From: Pseudofrankia inefficax
GTDB taxonomy: Bacteria; Actinomycetota; Actinomycetes; Frankiales; Frankiaceae
Direction: 5' to 3'
Assembly (NCBI RefSeq): GCF_000166135.1
Contig: NC_014666.1
Coordinates: forward strand, 2,976,001 to 3,040,000
DNA length: 64,000 bases
Positions 31,185 to 41,038 of the stretch are shown here, piece after piece. Each line of letters begins with the position of its first letter. Position 1 is the stretch's first letter. A program made the position numbers and the translations under genes. A model generated the notes under the pieces. It had not been told where the DNA came from and did not search any database. It saw only the letters and a program-made list of their open reading frames with translations.

Positions 31185-32174
31185 ATGGACGGCACCGGTC
31201 AGGTGGACGGGACGGCGGGCGCGGCGGTGACCGGTCGCTGGGTCGACGTCGACGGGCCGGTCTACTACGCGGACTTCGGCGGGCCGGCTGACGGGCCGGT
31301 GATCGTCTGCGTCCACGGGCTGGGCGCGTCCCACACCAGTTGGTGGACCTTCGGGCCGCTGCTGGCCCGGCATGGCCGGGTGCTCGCGCTGGACCTGGCC
31401 GGGTTCGGCCGCACGGTGGCCGGCGCCCGGCGGACCGACGTGGAGTCCAACCGGCGGCTGCTCGCCGGTTTCCTGGCCGCGGTGGCGGGGGAGCGCCCGG
31501 CGCTGCTGGTCGGCAACTCGATGGGCGGGATGATCAGCCTGCTGCAGGCCGCGGCCGATCCGCGCTCGGTCGCCGGGCTGGTGCTGATCTCGCCGGCACT
31601 GCCGATCCCGCGGCTGCGGCCGCCGGACGCCTCGATTCTCGGCATGTTCGCCGGGATGGCCCTGCCCAAGGTCGGCTCGATGGTCCTGGCGCGCCGCCGG
31701 GAGGTGTACACCGCCGAGCAACTCGTCGAGCAGGCCCTGGTCCGGACCACGGTGGACGCGCGGCGGGTGCCGGCGGACGCCTTCGCCGCCATGGTGGCGC
31801 TGTCGAAGGAGCGGGCGGAGCGGCCGGGCGGCGGCCCCGACAGCGACGCCGCGCTGGTGACGGCGACCCGGTCGGTCGTCGGGCGCCTCGCCCGGCCGCG
31901 GGACCTCGCCGCCGCCGTCGCCGCGGTGACCGCGCCGACCCTGCTCGTCCACGGCCGGCAGGACCGGCTGGTGCCGGTCGCGGCCGCGCGGCACGCCGCC
32001 CGCCGCCGGCCCGACTGGCGCTGCGAGATCCTCGACGACTGCGGGCACCTGGCGCAGCTGGAGGCCCCGGAGCAGACCATCGCGCTGGTCGAGGACTGGC
32101 TGGAGGGCCGGGGCGCCGGAGCGCTGCGCTCGGACCCGGCGGCGATCCCCGCGCAGCAGGCGACGCGGTCCTAG
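31185..32174 (+). CDS. Alpha/beta hydrolase
   Basis: 329 residues. Canonical fold: oxyanion strand VIVCVHGLGASHTSWW, nucleophile Ser in VGNSMGGMISLL, acid Asp in HGRQDRLVPV, and His in DCGHLAQLEAPEQ. A cap domain of about 100 residues lies between (LRPPDASILGMFAGMALPK). ATG 31185 follows GGGAGG; the longer GTG 31155 start lacks one. Divergent from the 57-aa peptide gene. Resembles hydrolases of carbon-carbon bonds and esters, but the substrate cannot be told. Confidence 0.85.
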   Translation: MDGTGQVDGTAGAAVTGRWVDVDGPVYYADFGGPADGPVIVCVHGLGASHTSWWTFGPLLARHGRVLALDLAGFGRTVAGARRTDVESNRRLLAGFLAAVAGERPALLVGNSMGGMISLLQAAADPRSVAGLVLISPALPIPRLRPPDASILGMFAGMALPKVGSMVLARRREVYTAEQLVEQALVRTTVDARRVPADAFAAMVALSKERAERPGGGPDSDAALVTATRSVVGRLARPRDLAAAVAAVTAPTLLVHGRQDRLVPVAAARHAARRRPDWRCEILDDCGHLAQLEAPEQTIALVEDWLEGRGAGALRSDPAAIPAQQATRS

Positions 32175-32409
32175 CGGCCGACCCGCCGGCGCGGCGGGCG
32201 GCCGAAGGGAACCCGCCACCGCCGCGGGCGAACGGGCGTTCGTGTCGGGCGCGGCATTGTCGGACCCTGCGGCTAGGCTGCAGCCACCGCGGAAATCCTC
32301 CCCATCTGGACAAGTCCCCGACGTCCGGTAGGGGCTGTTCGTCCGTGCGCTCTGCGCCTGTCGCTGCCAGCGGTCCCGCTGTCCCGGGTCCCGGAGATGG
32401 AGGCCTGCC

Positions 32410-35400
32410 GTGTCCGACTCGTTCGTGCACCTGCATGTCCACACCGAGTACTCGATGCTCGACGGAGCCGCTCGGCTCAAGGACATGTTCACCGAGGTCA
32501 GCCGGCAGCAGATGCCCGCGGTGGCGATCACGGACCACGGCTACATGTACGGGGCGTACGACTTCCACAAGCAGGCGACCGCGGCCGGCGTGAAGCCGAT
32601 CATCGGGTGCGAGGCGTACATCGCGCCGGAGTCCAGGCTCCTGAAGCAGCGGGTCCGCTGGGGCGAGCCACACCAGAAGAGCGACGACGTCTCCGGTAGC
32701 GGCTCGTACACCCACATGACCATCTGGGCCCGCAACGCCGAGGGCCTGCACAACCTGTTCCGGCTGAACTCGCGCGCCTCCATCGAGGGCCACTACATCA
32801 AGTGGCCCCGGATGGACCGGGAGATCATCTCCGAGCACTCCGCCGGCCTGATGGCGACGACGGGCTGCCCGTCCGGCGAGGTGCAGACCCGGCTGCGGCT
32901 CGGCCAGCCCGAGCTCGCCCTGAAGGCGGCGGCCACCTACCAGGAGATCTTCGGCCCGGAGAACTACTTCTGCGAGATCATGGACCACGGCATCGAGATC
33001 GAGCGCCGGGTCCGCGACGGCCTGGTCGACATCGCCCGCAAGCTGAACATGCGGTTCGTCGTCACCAACGACTCGCACTACACCTACGAGTCCGAGCGCG
33101 AGACGCACTCCGCGCTGCTGTGCGTGCAGACCGCGTCGACGGTGGCGAACCCGTCGTTCCAGTTCGAGGGCTCGGGCTACTTCCTCAAGAGCGCCGACCA
33201 GATGCGCGCCATCGACTACTCCGACGCCTGGCGGGAGGGCTGCGACACCACGCTGCTCATCGCCGAGCGGGTCGACACCACCGGCATGTTCCCCAAGCAC
33301 AACCTGATGCCCGTGTACCCGACCCCCGAGGGGGAGACCGAGGAGTCGTTCTTCCGCGCCGAGGTGCTGCGCGGCATGGAGCGGCGTTTCCCGGGCGGCA
33401 TCGACGAGAAGCACCGCACGCAGGTCGAGTACGAGATCGGCGTCATCCTGCAGATGGGATTCCCGTCGTACTTCCTGGTCGTCGCGGACTTCATCATGTG
33501 GGCGAAGAACAACGGCATCGCGGTCGGCCCGGGCCGTGGCAGCGCCGCCGGCTCGCTGATCGCCTACGCGCTCGGCATCACCGACCTCGACCCGCTGCCG
33601 CACGGGCTGATCTTCGAGCGGTTCCTCAACCCCGAGCGCGTCTCGATGCCGGACATCGACATCGACTTCGACGACCGCAGGCGCGCGGACGTCATCCGGT
33701 ACGTGACGGAGAAGTGGGGCGAGGACCGGATCGCCCAGATCGTCACCTACGGCACCATCAAGGCGAAGGCCGCCATCAAGGACTCGGCCCGGGTGCTCGG
33801 CTACCCGTACGCCGTCGGTGACCGGATCACCAAGGCCATGCCGCCGATGGTGATGGGCAAGGACATCCCGCTGCCCGGCATCTTCGACCCGAACCACCCG
33901 CGGTTCAGCGAGGCCGGCGAGATCCGGGCGCTGTACGAGTCCGACGCCGACGTCCGCAAGGTGATCGACACGGCCAAGGGCCTGGAGGGCCTGATCCGGC
34001 AGGCCGGGGTGCACGCGGCCGGGGTCATCATGTCCGCCGAGCCGATCATCGACCACATCCCGGTGTGGCGCCGCGACGCCGACGGTGTGATCATCACGCA
34101 GTTCGACTACCCGACCTGCGAGAACCTCGGCCTGCTGAAGATGGACTTCCTCGGGCTGCGCAACCTCACCGTCATGGACGACGCGGTGCGCAACGTCGAG
34201 TCCAACCGGGGCATCAAGATCGACCTGCTGAGCCTGGGCCTGGACGACAAGACGACCTACGAGCTGCTCTCCCGCGGCGACACCCTCGGGGTGTTCCAGC
34301 TCGACGGCGGCCCGCTGCGCTCGCTGCTGCGGCTGATGCGCCCGGACAACTTCGAGGACATCTCCGCCGTCATCGCGCTCTACCGGCCCGGCCCGATGGG
34401 CGCCAACTCCCACACCAACTACGCGCTGCGCAAGAACGGCCAGCAGGAGATCATCCCGATCCACCCCGAGCTCGGTACGGCGCTCGACGAGGTCCTCGGC
34501 ACGACCTACGGCCTGATCGTCTATCAGGAGCAGGTCATGGCGATCGCGCAGGTGGTCGGCGGCTACAGCCTCGGCCAGGCGGACCTGCTGCGCCGCGCGA
34601 TGGGCAAGAAGAAGAAGGAGATCCTCGACAAGGAGTTCGCCCCGTTCTCGGCCGGCATGAAGGCCAACGGATACTCCGACGCGGCGATCAAGACGCTGTG
34701 GGACATCCTCGTCCCGTTCTCCGACTACGCGTTCAACAAGGCACACAGCGCCGCGTACGGGCTGGTCTCCTACTGGACCGCCTACCTGAAGGCCAACTAC
34801 CCGGCCGAGTACATGGCCGCGCTGCTGACCTCGGTGCGCGACGACAAGGACAAGAGCGCGATCTACCTGAACGAGTGCCGCCGGATGGGCATCAAGGTGC
34901 TGCCCCCCGACGTCAACATCTCCGACGCCGACTACACCGCGCACGGCGAGAGTGAGATCCGCGTCGGCCTCGCCGCGATCCGCAACGTCGGCATCAACGT
35001 CGTCGAGTCCATCACGCGGACCCGCCGGACCAAGAGCCCGTATACCTCGTTCCCCGACTTCCTCGACAAGGTCGAGGCGGTGGTCTGCAACAAGCGGACC
35101 ATCGAGTCGTTGATCAAGGCGGGCGCGTTCGACTCCTTCGGCCACACCCGCCGCGGCCTCGTCGAGAAGCACGAGCAGGCCGTCGACGCGGTGATGGCGG
35201 TGAAGAAGAAGACCGCCGAGGGGCAGTTCGACCTGTTCGCGTTCGGCGGTGACGACGAGGACGGCTCTCCGCTGGAGACCCCCGGCCTCGGCGTCGGCGA
35301 GTTCTCCGAGAAGGAGTGGGACAAGGCCGTCCTGCTCTCGAACGAACGGGAGATGCTCGGCCTGTACGTCTCGGACCACCCGTTGTCCGGCGTCGAGCAC

Positions 35401-35946
35401 GTGCTGGCCGCGAAGGCCGACACCACGGTGGCCAACCTGGTCGACTACCCGGACGGCGCCGTCGTCACGATCGGCGGCATCATCTCCAGCCTGCAGCGCA
35501 AGGTCACCAAGCAGGGCAAGGTCTGGGCGCTGACCACCATCGAGGACCTCGAAGGTGGCCTCGAGGTGATGTTCTTCCCCGCGACCTACGAGACGTGCGC
35601 GACCCAGCTGTCCGAGGACGCGGTCGTCATCGTCAAGGGCCGGCTCGACAAGCGGGAGGACGCGCCGCGCCTCGTCGCGTCCGAGCTGACCGTCCCCGAC
35701 CTGTCCGAGCAGGCGCTCTCCCCGCCCGTGGTGATCACCCTGCCGACGGTGCGGGTGAACGCGCCGACGGTCGACCGGCTGCGCGAGGTGCTCGCCGACC
35801 ACCCCGGCACGACCGAGGTGCACCTGCACCTGCAGTCCCCGCACCGCACGACGCTGCTGCGCCTGGACGACGCGTTCAAGGTCCGCCGGACGCCCGCCCT
35901 GATGGGTGACCTGAAGGCCCTGCTCGGCGCCTCAGCCGTCGCCTGA
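32410..35946 (+). CDS. dnaE: DNA polymerase III subunit alpha
   Basis: Replicative polymerase catalytic subunit, 1178 residues, full length for actinobacterial DnaE1. The PHP domain opens with [14 protein letters not shown] and TDHGYMYG; the palm has [12 protein letters not shown] (about residue 414, two catalytic Asp) with the third acid further on; the thumb/fingers include [13 protein letters not shown] and [19 protein letters not shown]. The helix-hairpin-helix region and the OB fold ([20 protein letters not shown]) follow, with a C-terminal tail. GTG 32410 is the start. It is monocistronic and ends at a strong hairpin shared with the helicase gene. Confidence 0.97.
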   Translation: MSDSFVHLHVHTEYSMLDGAARLKDMFTEVSRQQMPAVAITDHGYMYGAYDFHKQATAAGVKPIIGCEAYIAPESRLLKQRVRWGEPHQKSDDVSGSGSYTHMTIWARNAEGLHNLFRLNSRASIEGHYIKWPRMDREIISEHSAGLMATTGCPSGEVQTRLRLGQPELALKAAATYQEIFGPENYFCEIMDHGIEIERRVRDGLVDIARKLNMRFVVTNDSHYTYESERETHSALLCVQTASTVANPSFQFEGSGYFLKSADQMRAIDYSDAWREGCDTTLLIAERVDTTGMFPKHNLMPVYPTPEGETEESFFRAEVLRGMERRFPGGIDEKHRTQVEYEIGVILQMGFPSYFLVVADFIMWAKNNGIAVGPGRGSAAGSLIAYALGITDLDPLPHGLIFERFLNPERVSMPDIDIDFDDRRRADVIRYVTEKWGEDRIAQIVTYGTIKAKAAIKDSARVLGYPYAVGDRITKAMPPMVMGKDIPLPGIFDPNHPRFSEAGEIRALYESDADVRKVIDTAKGLEGLIRQAGVHAAGVIMSAEPIIDHIPVWRRDADGVIITQFDYPTCENLGLLKMDFLGLRNLTVMDDAVRNVESNRGIKIDLLSLGLDDKTTYELLSRGDTLGVFQLDGGPLRSLLRLMRPDNFEDISAVIALYRPGPMGANSHTNYALRKNGQQEIIPIHPELGTALDEVLGTTYGLIVYQEQVMAIAQVVGGYSLGQADLLRRAMGKKKKEILDKEFAPFSAGMKANGYSDAAIKTLWDILVPFSDYAFNKAHSAAYGLVSYWTAYLKANYPAEYMAALLTSVRDDKDKSAIYLNECRRMGIKVLPPDVNISDADYTAHGESEIRVGLAAIRNVGINVVESITRTRRTKSPYTSFPDFLDKVEAVVCNKRTIESLIKAGAFDSFGHTRRGLVEKHEQAVDAVMAVKKKTAEGQFDLFAFGGDDEDGSPLETPGLGVGEFSEKEWDKAVLLSNEREMLGLYVSDHPLSGVEHVLAAKADTTVANLVDYPDGAVVTIGGIISSLQRKVTKQGKVWALTTIEDLEGGLEVMFFPATYETCATQLSEDAVVIVKGRLDKREDAPRLVASELTVPDLSEQALSPPVVITLPTVRVNAPTVDRLREVLADHPGTTEVHLHLQSPHRTTLLRLDDAFKVRRTPALMGDLKALLGASAVA

Positions 35947-35963
35947 GCGCACCTGAATGCCGT

Positions 35964-35996
35964 CGGCCCGCGCGACCGGGTGGGTCGCGCGGGCCG
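35964..35996. terminator. Bidirectional terminator hairpin between dnaE and the DEAD-box gene
   Basis: CGGCCCGCGCGACC (35964-35977) and its exact 14-base complement (35983-35996) around a 5-base loop, located 18 bases after the dnaE stop and 54 bases from the converging stop. No U-tract, typical for high-GC actinomycetes. Confidence 0.8.
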
Positions 35997-36049
35997 AGTG
36001 GCTTGCTGGTGCTGGCCGGTCAGGCTGACGGGCCAGGCTCGCCGTCCCG

Positions 36050-37642
36050 TCAGTCGGTGTGGCGCGGCCGGTCCACCTGCGGGCCGCGGCGCGGCGCGCC
36101 TCGGCCGTCGCGCGAGGTCCGGCCGCCGCCGGCGCCGCGGTTGCCGAAGCCCCCACGCTCGCCGTACCGACTGCCCTCACGGGCCGGCCCGCCGAAGCGG
36201 CCACCCTGCCGGTCGGCCGCCGGGCGCGGTGCCGGGATCGAGCCGGGCTCGACCCGCGGCGCCGGCGGACCGGCGATCTCGGCGACCAGCGGGTCGCTCG
36301 GACCCACCGGGGTGATCTGGGTGTCGACCCCGGCGGTGCGCAGCATCGCGCGGACCTTGCCCCGGTCCGCCGCCAGTGTCACCAGCACGTCGGCGCCCTC
36401 GGCCCCGGCCCTGGCCGTCCGGCCGCCACGGTGCTGGTAGGTCTTGGAGTCCTCCGGCGGGCCCATGTGCACGACGAGCCGCACGTCGTCGACGTGGATG
36501 CCGCGGGCGGCGACATCGGTGGCGACCAGCACCCGGCGGGTGCCGTCGGCGAAGCCGGCCAGCGCCCGGGTGCGGGCGCCCTGCGGCAGGCCGCCGTGCA
36601 GCGGCTCGGCCGGCACGCCGGCCTTCGTCAGGTCGGCGGCGACGTGGTCGGCGTCCCGCTGGGTCCGGACGAACACCAGCGTGCGGCCCTGGCCACCCGT
36701 CAGGGCGGTGACGACCTCGAGCTGGCTGTACCGGTCGGACGCCTCCAGGGCGTGCCGGCGCAGCGTCGTGACCTGGCTGTTCTCCGAGTCGACCGCGACG
36801 AGCACCGGCTCGGGCAGGTACTCCCGGACCAGCACCTCGACCTCGCGGTCCAGGGTGGCGCTGAACATCAGCCGCTGGGCCGCGGGTGAGGTCGCGTCGA
36901 GGATCGACCGGACGGCCGGCAGGAAGCCGAGGTCGCACATGTAGTCGGCCTCGTCGAGGACGGTGACCTCGACCTCGTCGAGCTGGCAGGCACCCCGCTC
37001 GACGAGGTCGAGCAGCCGCCCGGGCGTGGCGACGACGATGTGCACGCCCCGGCGCATCATCGAGATCTGCCGGGAGATGGACGTGCCGCCGTACACGGGC
37101 CGCAGCCACAGGCCGACGGACCGGGACAGCGGGTCGAGCGCGTCGCTCACCTGCTGGGCGAGCTCACGGGTCGGCACGAGGATGAGCCCGCGTGGGCGCA
37201 GCGGCGTCGCCGGGCCGCGCCCGGCCAGCCGGGCCAGCATCGGCAGGCCGAAGCCGAGCGTCTTGCCGGAGCCGGTCTTGGCCCGGCCGAGCACGTTCTC
37301 CCCGGCGAGCACGTCGGGCAGGGTCGCCGCCTGGACCGGGAAGGGCGTGCTGATGCCGCGTTCGGCGAGCGCCCGGACGAGCCGGGCCGGCAGGCCGGCG
37401 GCCTCGAACGACTCGACCGGCGGCCGAGGCTCACGGGTGGGCAGCGCCGGACGGGCCGGTGCCGGCCGCCGGCCGAGGCTGCTGCCGCGGCGTGAGCCGC
37501 CGGAACGGCCACCGCCGTAGCCGCCATGGCCGGCGCCCGAACGGGTGCGCCCGCTGCCGCGCGCGGGGCGCGCCGGACGGCCGCCCGTGGGCGAGCCGCC
37601 TGGGTTGCTGGGATGTGTCGCGGAATTGCTGGGTTGAGACAG
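36050..37642 (-). CDS. DEAD-box RNA helicase, probable CTG start
   Basis: Superfamily 2 RNA helicase of about 530 residues. The Q-motif region (SFEAAGLPARLVRALAERGI, then STPFPVQAATLPDVLAGENV) lies upstream of the first GTG-initiated frame (37312), so translation must start earlier. In that frame the only initiator-like codon after the closing TGA is a CTG at 37642, six bases after GAGG. Other motifs: AKTGSGKT (I), VPTRELA (Ia), VLDEADYM (II, DEAD), MFSATL (III), VATDVAARGIHVDDV (V) and HRGGRTARAG (VI). The N-terminal 60 residues and the C-terminal 80 are Gly/Arg-rich RNA-binding tails. Likely a cold-shock or ribosome-assembly helicase. Confidence 0.85.
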   Translation of the reverse strand: MSQPSNSATHPSNPGGSPTGGRPARPARGSGRTRSGAGHGGYGGGRSGGSRRGSSLGRRPAPARPALPTREPRPPVESFEAAGLPARLVRALAERGISTPFPVQAATLPDVLAGENVLGRAKTGSGKTLGFGLPMLARLAGRGPATPLRPRGLILVPTRELAQQVSDALDPLSRSVGLWLRPVYGGTSISRQISMMRRGVHIVVATPGRLLDLVERGACQLDEVEVTVLDEADYMCDLGFLPAVRSILDATSPAAQRLMFSATLDREVEVLVREYLPEPVLVAVDSENSQVTTLRRHALEASDRYSQLEVVTALTGGQGRTLVFVRTQRDADHVAADLTKAGVPAEPLHGGLPQGARTRALAGFADGTRRVLVATDVAARGIHVDDVRLVVHMGPPEDSKTYQHRGGRTARAGAEGADVLVTLAADRGKVRAMLRTAGVDTQITPVGPSDPLVAEIAGPPAPRVEPGSIPAPRPAADRQGGRFGGPAREGSRYGERGGFGNRGAGGGRTSRDGRGAPRRGPQVDRPRHTD

Positions 37643-38017
37643 TGGAGCCCTCGATCAGGTCGGGGCCACCGCGCACATGCGCGAACACGAGCCGGCGGCC
37701 GGTACACACGGCCGGGTTCGCGAGGGATTGTCCGGGGGTCTTCCCCGGACCGTCAGTACCGCCCCGCAGCACACGACCAGGCCAGCGTCCACGGGTGAGC
37801 CGGTGTCGGACCCTCGCGTCGAGCAGGCTCGACATGGAGGTACGGGGGGCGGACATCCACCCCCCGGCCAGACATCGTGGCGTTCCGGGGCGCTGGCCGA
37901 AAGCCAGCGGACATGCGGGGCCGGTACCGCTCGCACCGACCTCTCACGCCCTGCCGTGAAGCGTCTTCTGACGCGGTTTGGCGGGGCGCGTGACGGCGGG
38001 AGCGGCCGTCAGTGCTC
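37643..38017. other. Intergenic region upstream of the DEAD-box helicase
   Basis: 375 bases between two minus-strand genes. No family-like ORF. It includes a G6/C6 inverted pair at 37844-37865 (10-base loop). A long leader is common for cold-shock RNA helicases, but I cannot identify a riboswitch or terminator here. Confidence 0.45.
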
Positions 38018-39448
38018 TCACGTTACCTGGCCGGCCGGCCTGGACGAGCCTCGGTGTGTGCTGGGCAACGAATGGGCCCTCGACGGCAGGGTCCGGTGCA
38101 CCCCCCAGCCGAGCAGCGCGAGCACCGCGACGGTGGCCAGATAGGCGCCGGTCACGGCGTCTCGGCCATGGTGGGCGCGGGCCAGCGCCCAGCACAGCTC
38201 GAGGCCCGCGCCCGCGATCGCCGCCACGCCGGCCGCCCAGGGCGCGAGCTCCCGGGCCAGGCCGACGGCCCCGCGCCCGGGCGCGCGGGCGGACCGGTGG
38301 CGCCCGAGCTGGCGGCGCACCGCGTCACGCAGCGGCGCGGCGACGAGCAGGGTGACGACGAGCCCGGACACCGCGATCTCGGGCGGAGTGCTGAGGTGCG
38401 GGGTGACGAGCAGCCAGCTGACCGCGGTCGCGACGGCCAGCGCGCCGGTCCGTTCGCCGCCTTCCACGACCAGCAGCGGGACGGCGAGCAGCAGCAGGTA
38501 GTGGCTCCAGACGATCGGCGACGCGAGCAGCGCCACGGCGACGGTGGCCGTGAACAGCAGCCGGTCCTCGCCCGCGTCCCGGGCACCAGCCGAGAGCGCC
38601 GCCGGCGGCGTCGGGCGGCGGCGGCGTACGGCCAGCCAGGCGCCGGCGAGCAGAGCCGCCGCGAGGGCGCGCGCCACCCACGTCGCGGCGCCCAGGCCCA
38701 GCCCCGCGTTCATGAGCAGCCCGGTGAGGCTCAGCCCGTCGGGCGCCTCCGCCCGGGCGAGCGCGTCGAGCATGCCGGAGTAGGTCGTCAGCCCGACCGG
38801 GCTCATCGCCTGGCCGACGCCGAACAGCACGGCCAGGGCGCCGGCCGTCGCCGCCGTCGCGCGCCGCCGGCCGGTGAGCAGCAGCCACAGCGGCAGCGGG
38901 GCGAGGAACAGCTTGCTGTAGACGAGCAGCGCGGCGAGCAGGCCGGCGGCCAGCGGCCTGTCGCGCAGCCGCCACAGGGCGGCAAGCCCGGCGAACATCA
39001 GCGCGTTCAGCGTCCCCATCTGCAGGCCGGTGATCGTGCAGGACGCGACGAGCACCAGGGCGTACGCCTGCCAGCGGCGCGCGCCGGCCAGCCGGCAGCC
39101 GGCGAGCACGGCGAGCACCGAGAGCCCGATGAACAGCCCCTCGGCCCCCGCGCGGGGCAGCCAGGCGAGCGGGACGAACGGGATCGCGACCAGATAGGGA
39201 TAGACGAACGCGAACCCGGAGTAGACGGCCGGGCTGCCGGGCGACGGATAGGGGTCACGGCCGGCGTCGACGGCGGCGCCGGCGCGCAGGAACACGTCGA
39301 TGTCGAAATGCGCCAGTGGCCGCACGAAGGCGATCCAGATCACCATCACCAGCGCGCCGAGCAGCACCGGCGCGAACGCCGGCCAGCCGGCTGGCCGGGC
39401 CGGTCGGCGCAGCCGAGCCGTCATGACCGACGCCAGGCCTGTCGTCAC
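38018..39448 (-). CDS. GT87-like (DUF2029) membrane mannosyltransferase family protein
   Basis: 476 residues, about 12 hydrophobic helices. Family pattern: an Asp in the first external loop (HFDIDVFLRAGAAVDAGRDP), YPSPGSPAVYSGFAFVYP, then LLAALLVYSKLFLAPLPLWL and SPIVWSHYLLLLAVPLL. In actinobacteria these proteins use polyprenyl-phosphate mannose to extend lipomannan or phosphatidylinositol mannosides on the outer face. The start may be GTG 39448 or ATG 39424. The DUF445 gene upstream is 122 bases away, same strand. Substrate is inferred from the family. Confidence 0.82.
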   Translation of the reverse strand: MTTGLASVMTARLRRPARPAGWPAFAPVLLGALVMVIWIAFVRPLAHFDIDVFLRAGAAVDAGRDPYPSPGSPAVYSGFAFVYPYLVAIPFVPLAWLPRAGAEGLFIGLSVLAVLAGCRLAGARRWQAYALVLVASCTITGLQMGTLNALMFAGLAALWRLRDRPLAAGLLAALLVYSKLFLAPLPLWLLLTGRRRATAATAGALAVLFGVGQAMSPVGLTTYSGMLDALARAEAPDGLSLTGLLMNAGLGLGAATWVARALAAALLAGAWLAVRRRRPTPPAALSAGARDAGEDRLLFTATVAVALLASPIVWSHYLLLLAVPLLVVEGGERTGALAVATAVSWLLVTPHLSTPPEIAVSGLVVTLLVAAPLRDAVRRQLGRHRSARAPGRGAVGLARELAPWAAGVAAIAGAGLELCWALARAHHGRDAVTGAYLATVAVLALLGWGVHRTLPSRAHSLPSTHRGSSRPAGQVT

Positions 39449-39570
39449 CCGGCCATGTTCCCAGACGACCGGCGCGGTCGCCGAGCGCGCCCACCCGCGG
39501 CGGCGCGCCGCGCCCCTGGACGGCTGCCGGCGGGACCGGTCGATCGGCCGAGGTCCCCGACGCTGGCCGG

Positions 39571-40830
39571 CTACAGGACGAGCTCGGTGACGAGATGGAT
39601 CAGCAGGCCGGCGAGCGCGCCCACGACGGTTCCGTTGATCCGGATGAACTGCAGGTCCCGGCCGACCTGCAGCTCGATGCGCCGCGATGCCTCGGCCGGC
39701 TCCCAGCTGGCCACCGTGTCGCCGATGATGGCCGCGATGTCGCCCTTGTAGCGGTTGACGGCCCGGGCGGCCAGGTCGCCCGCCGCCTGGTTGACGGACG
39801 CCGCGAGCTCCGGGTCGGTCGTGAGCTTCTCGCCGAACGAGGCCAGCCGGGTCGTCGCGGCGCGGCGGGGGACGGAGAACTCGTCCGTGCTCAGGTCGAG
39901 CAGGATGCCCTTGGCCGTCGACCACATCGCCGCGACGGCGTCCGCCGCCGCCGGGGAGGCGAGCGCCTGCGTCTTGAACTCCTCGACCTTCTCCCGCATC
40001 GAGGCGTCGGTGCGCAGCTTGCGGGCCAGGTCGGCGAGGAACCCGTCGAGGTTCTGGCGCAGCCGGTGGTCCCGGTCGGCCCGCAGCGAGCCGACCAGCC
40101 GGACGGCCTCGGTGTAGACCTTGTTCGCGACGGCCTCGTCGACCCAGCGCGGCGACCAGACCGGGGCGTGCTCCAGCACCAGCCCGCGCACCGCGTCGGG
40201 GTTCTTGACCAGCCATTCCTGGGCGTGGTCGAGCAGCACGTCCGCGGCCCGGTGCTGCAGGCCGTCGGCCATCGCCCGGTCGAGCAGCGCCCCGAGCACC
40301 GGCGCCCACGGCACGTCGACCAGCCGGGGCAGCACGGACTTCTCGACCAGCTCGACGACGAGCGCGTCGTTCATCTTCTCCAGCGCGCTCGCGAGCCGGT
40401 TCGCGACCTCGGTGCTGACCCGGTCGGCATTGGGCTGCTGGCGCAGCCAGTCGCCGACCCGGGCGGCGGCCCCGATCTGGGCGACCTTGCCGCGCACGAC
40501 CGGCTCGGCCAGGAAGTGGGTGGCGACGAAGGACTCCAGCCCGCGGCCCAGGTCGTCCTTGCGCTTGCGGATGATCGCCGTGTGCGGGATCGGCAGCCCG
40601 AGCGGGTGGCGGAACAGCGCGGTGACGGCGAACCAGTCGGCGAGCGCGCCGACCGTGCCGGCCTCGGCGCCGGCTCGGACGTACCCGACCCAGCCGGGCG
40701 CCCCGTGCCAGAGCGACGTGGCGACGTAGACGGCGACGGCCGCGACCAGCAGACAGGTGGCGACGGTGCGCATCCGGCGTAGTCCGGAGCGCAGCGCGGC
40801 CTGTGCCTGATCGTCCGGTGCGCCGTCCAC
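39571..40830 (-). CDS. DUF445 (YjiN-like) membrane protein
   Basis: 419 residues. One N-terminal membrane helix (VATCLLVAAVAVYVATSLW), then the DUF445 signature GYVRAGAEAGTVGALADWFA with VTALFRHPLGLPIPHTAII (a cytosolic amphipathic repeat), a long helical body, and a last hydrophobic segment RINGTVVGALAGLLIHLVTE. The family is found in most bacteria, and its role is not known; E. coli YjiN is uncharacterised. ATG 40830 is not preceded by a clear ribosome site. Confidence 0.85.
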   Translation of the reverse strand: MDGAPDDQAQAALRSGLRRMRTVATCLLVAAVAVYVATSLWHGAPGWVGYVRAGAEAGTVGALADWFAVTALFRHPLGLPIPHTAIIRKRKDDLGRGLESFVATHFLAEPVVRGKVAQIGAAARVGDWLRQQPNADRVSTEVANRLASALEKMNDALVVELVEKSVLPRLVDVPWAPVLGALLDRAMADGLQHRAADVLLDHAQEWLVKNPDAVRGLVLEHAPVWSPRWVDEAVANKVYTEAVRLVGSLRADRDHRLRQNLDGFLADLARKLRTDASMREKVEEFKTQALASPAAADAVAAMWSTAKGILLDLSTDEFSVPRRAATTRLASFGEKLTTDPELAASVNQAAGDLAARAVNRYKGDIAAIIGDTVASWEPAEASRRIELQVGRDLQFIRINGTVVGALAGLLIHLVTELVL

Positions 40831-40928
40831 AGGTCCCCCGGTCCTCTCGACACCTGGTCGCTGCGGGCCACCTTACGGGTTTCGCCACGGGTTGAGCCGG
40901 GCCGGCCGGGCGGGCCCGGCGGGGCCAA

Positions 40929-40967
40929 CCGCGGCCGGGCCAGCCCGAGGAGCGGGCCCGGCCGCGG
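40929..40967. terminator. Terminator hairpin after the cholesterol oxidase gene
   Basis: CCGCGGCCGGGCC (40929-40941) and its exact 13-base complement (40955-40967) around a 13-base loop, about 70 bases downstream of the minus-strand stop at 41039. It separates this gene from the DUF445 gene. Confidence 0.65.
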
Positions 40968-41038
40968 GGCCGGACGGACGCGCCGGTCAGGGCGCCAGGA
41001 TCGGTCTTGGCGCCAGGTCGGTCTGGGCGCCAGGTCGG

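Noticed and set aside
36050-37312. DEAD-box helicase starting at GTG 37312
   Set aside because: It would lack the Q-motif and part of the core that are encoded in frame just upstream.
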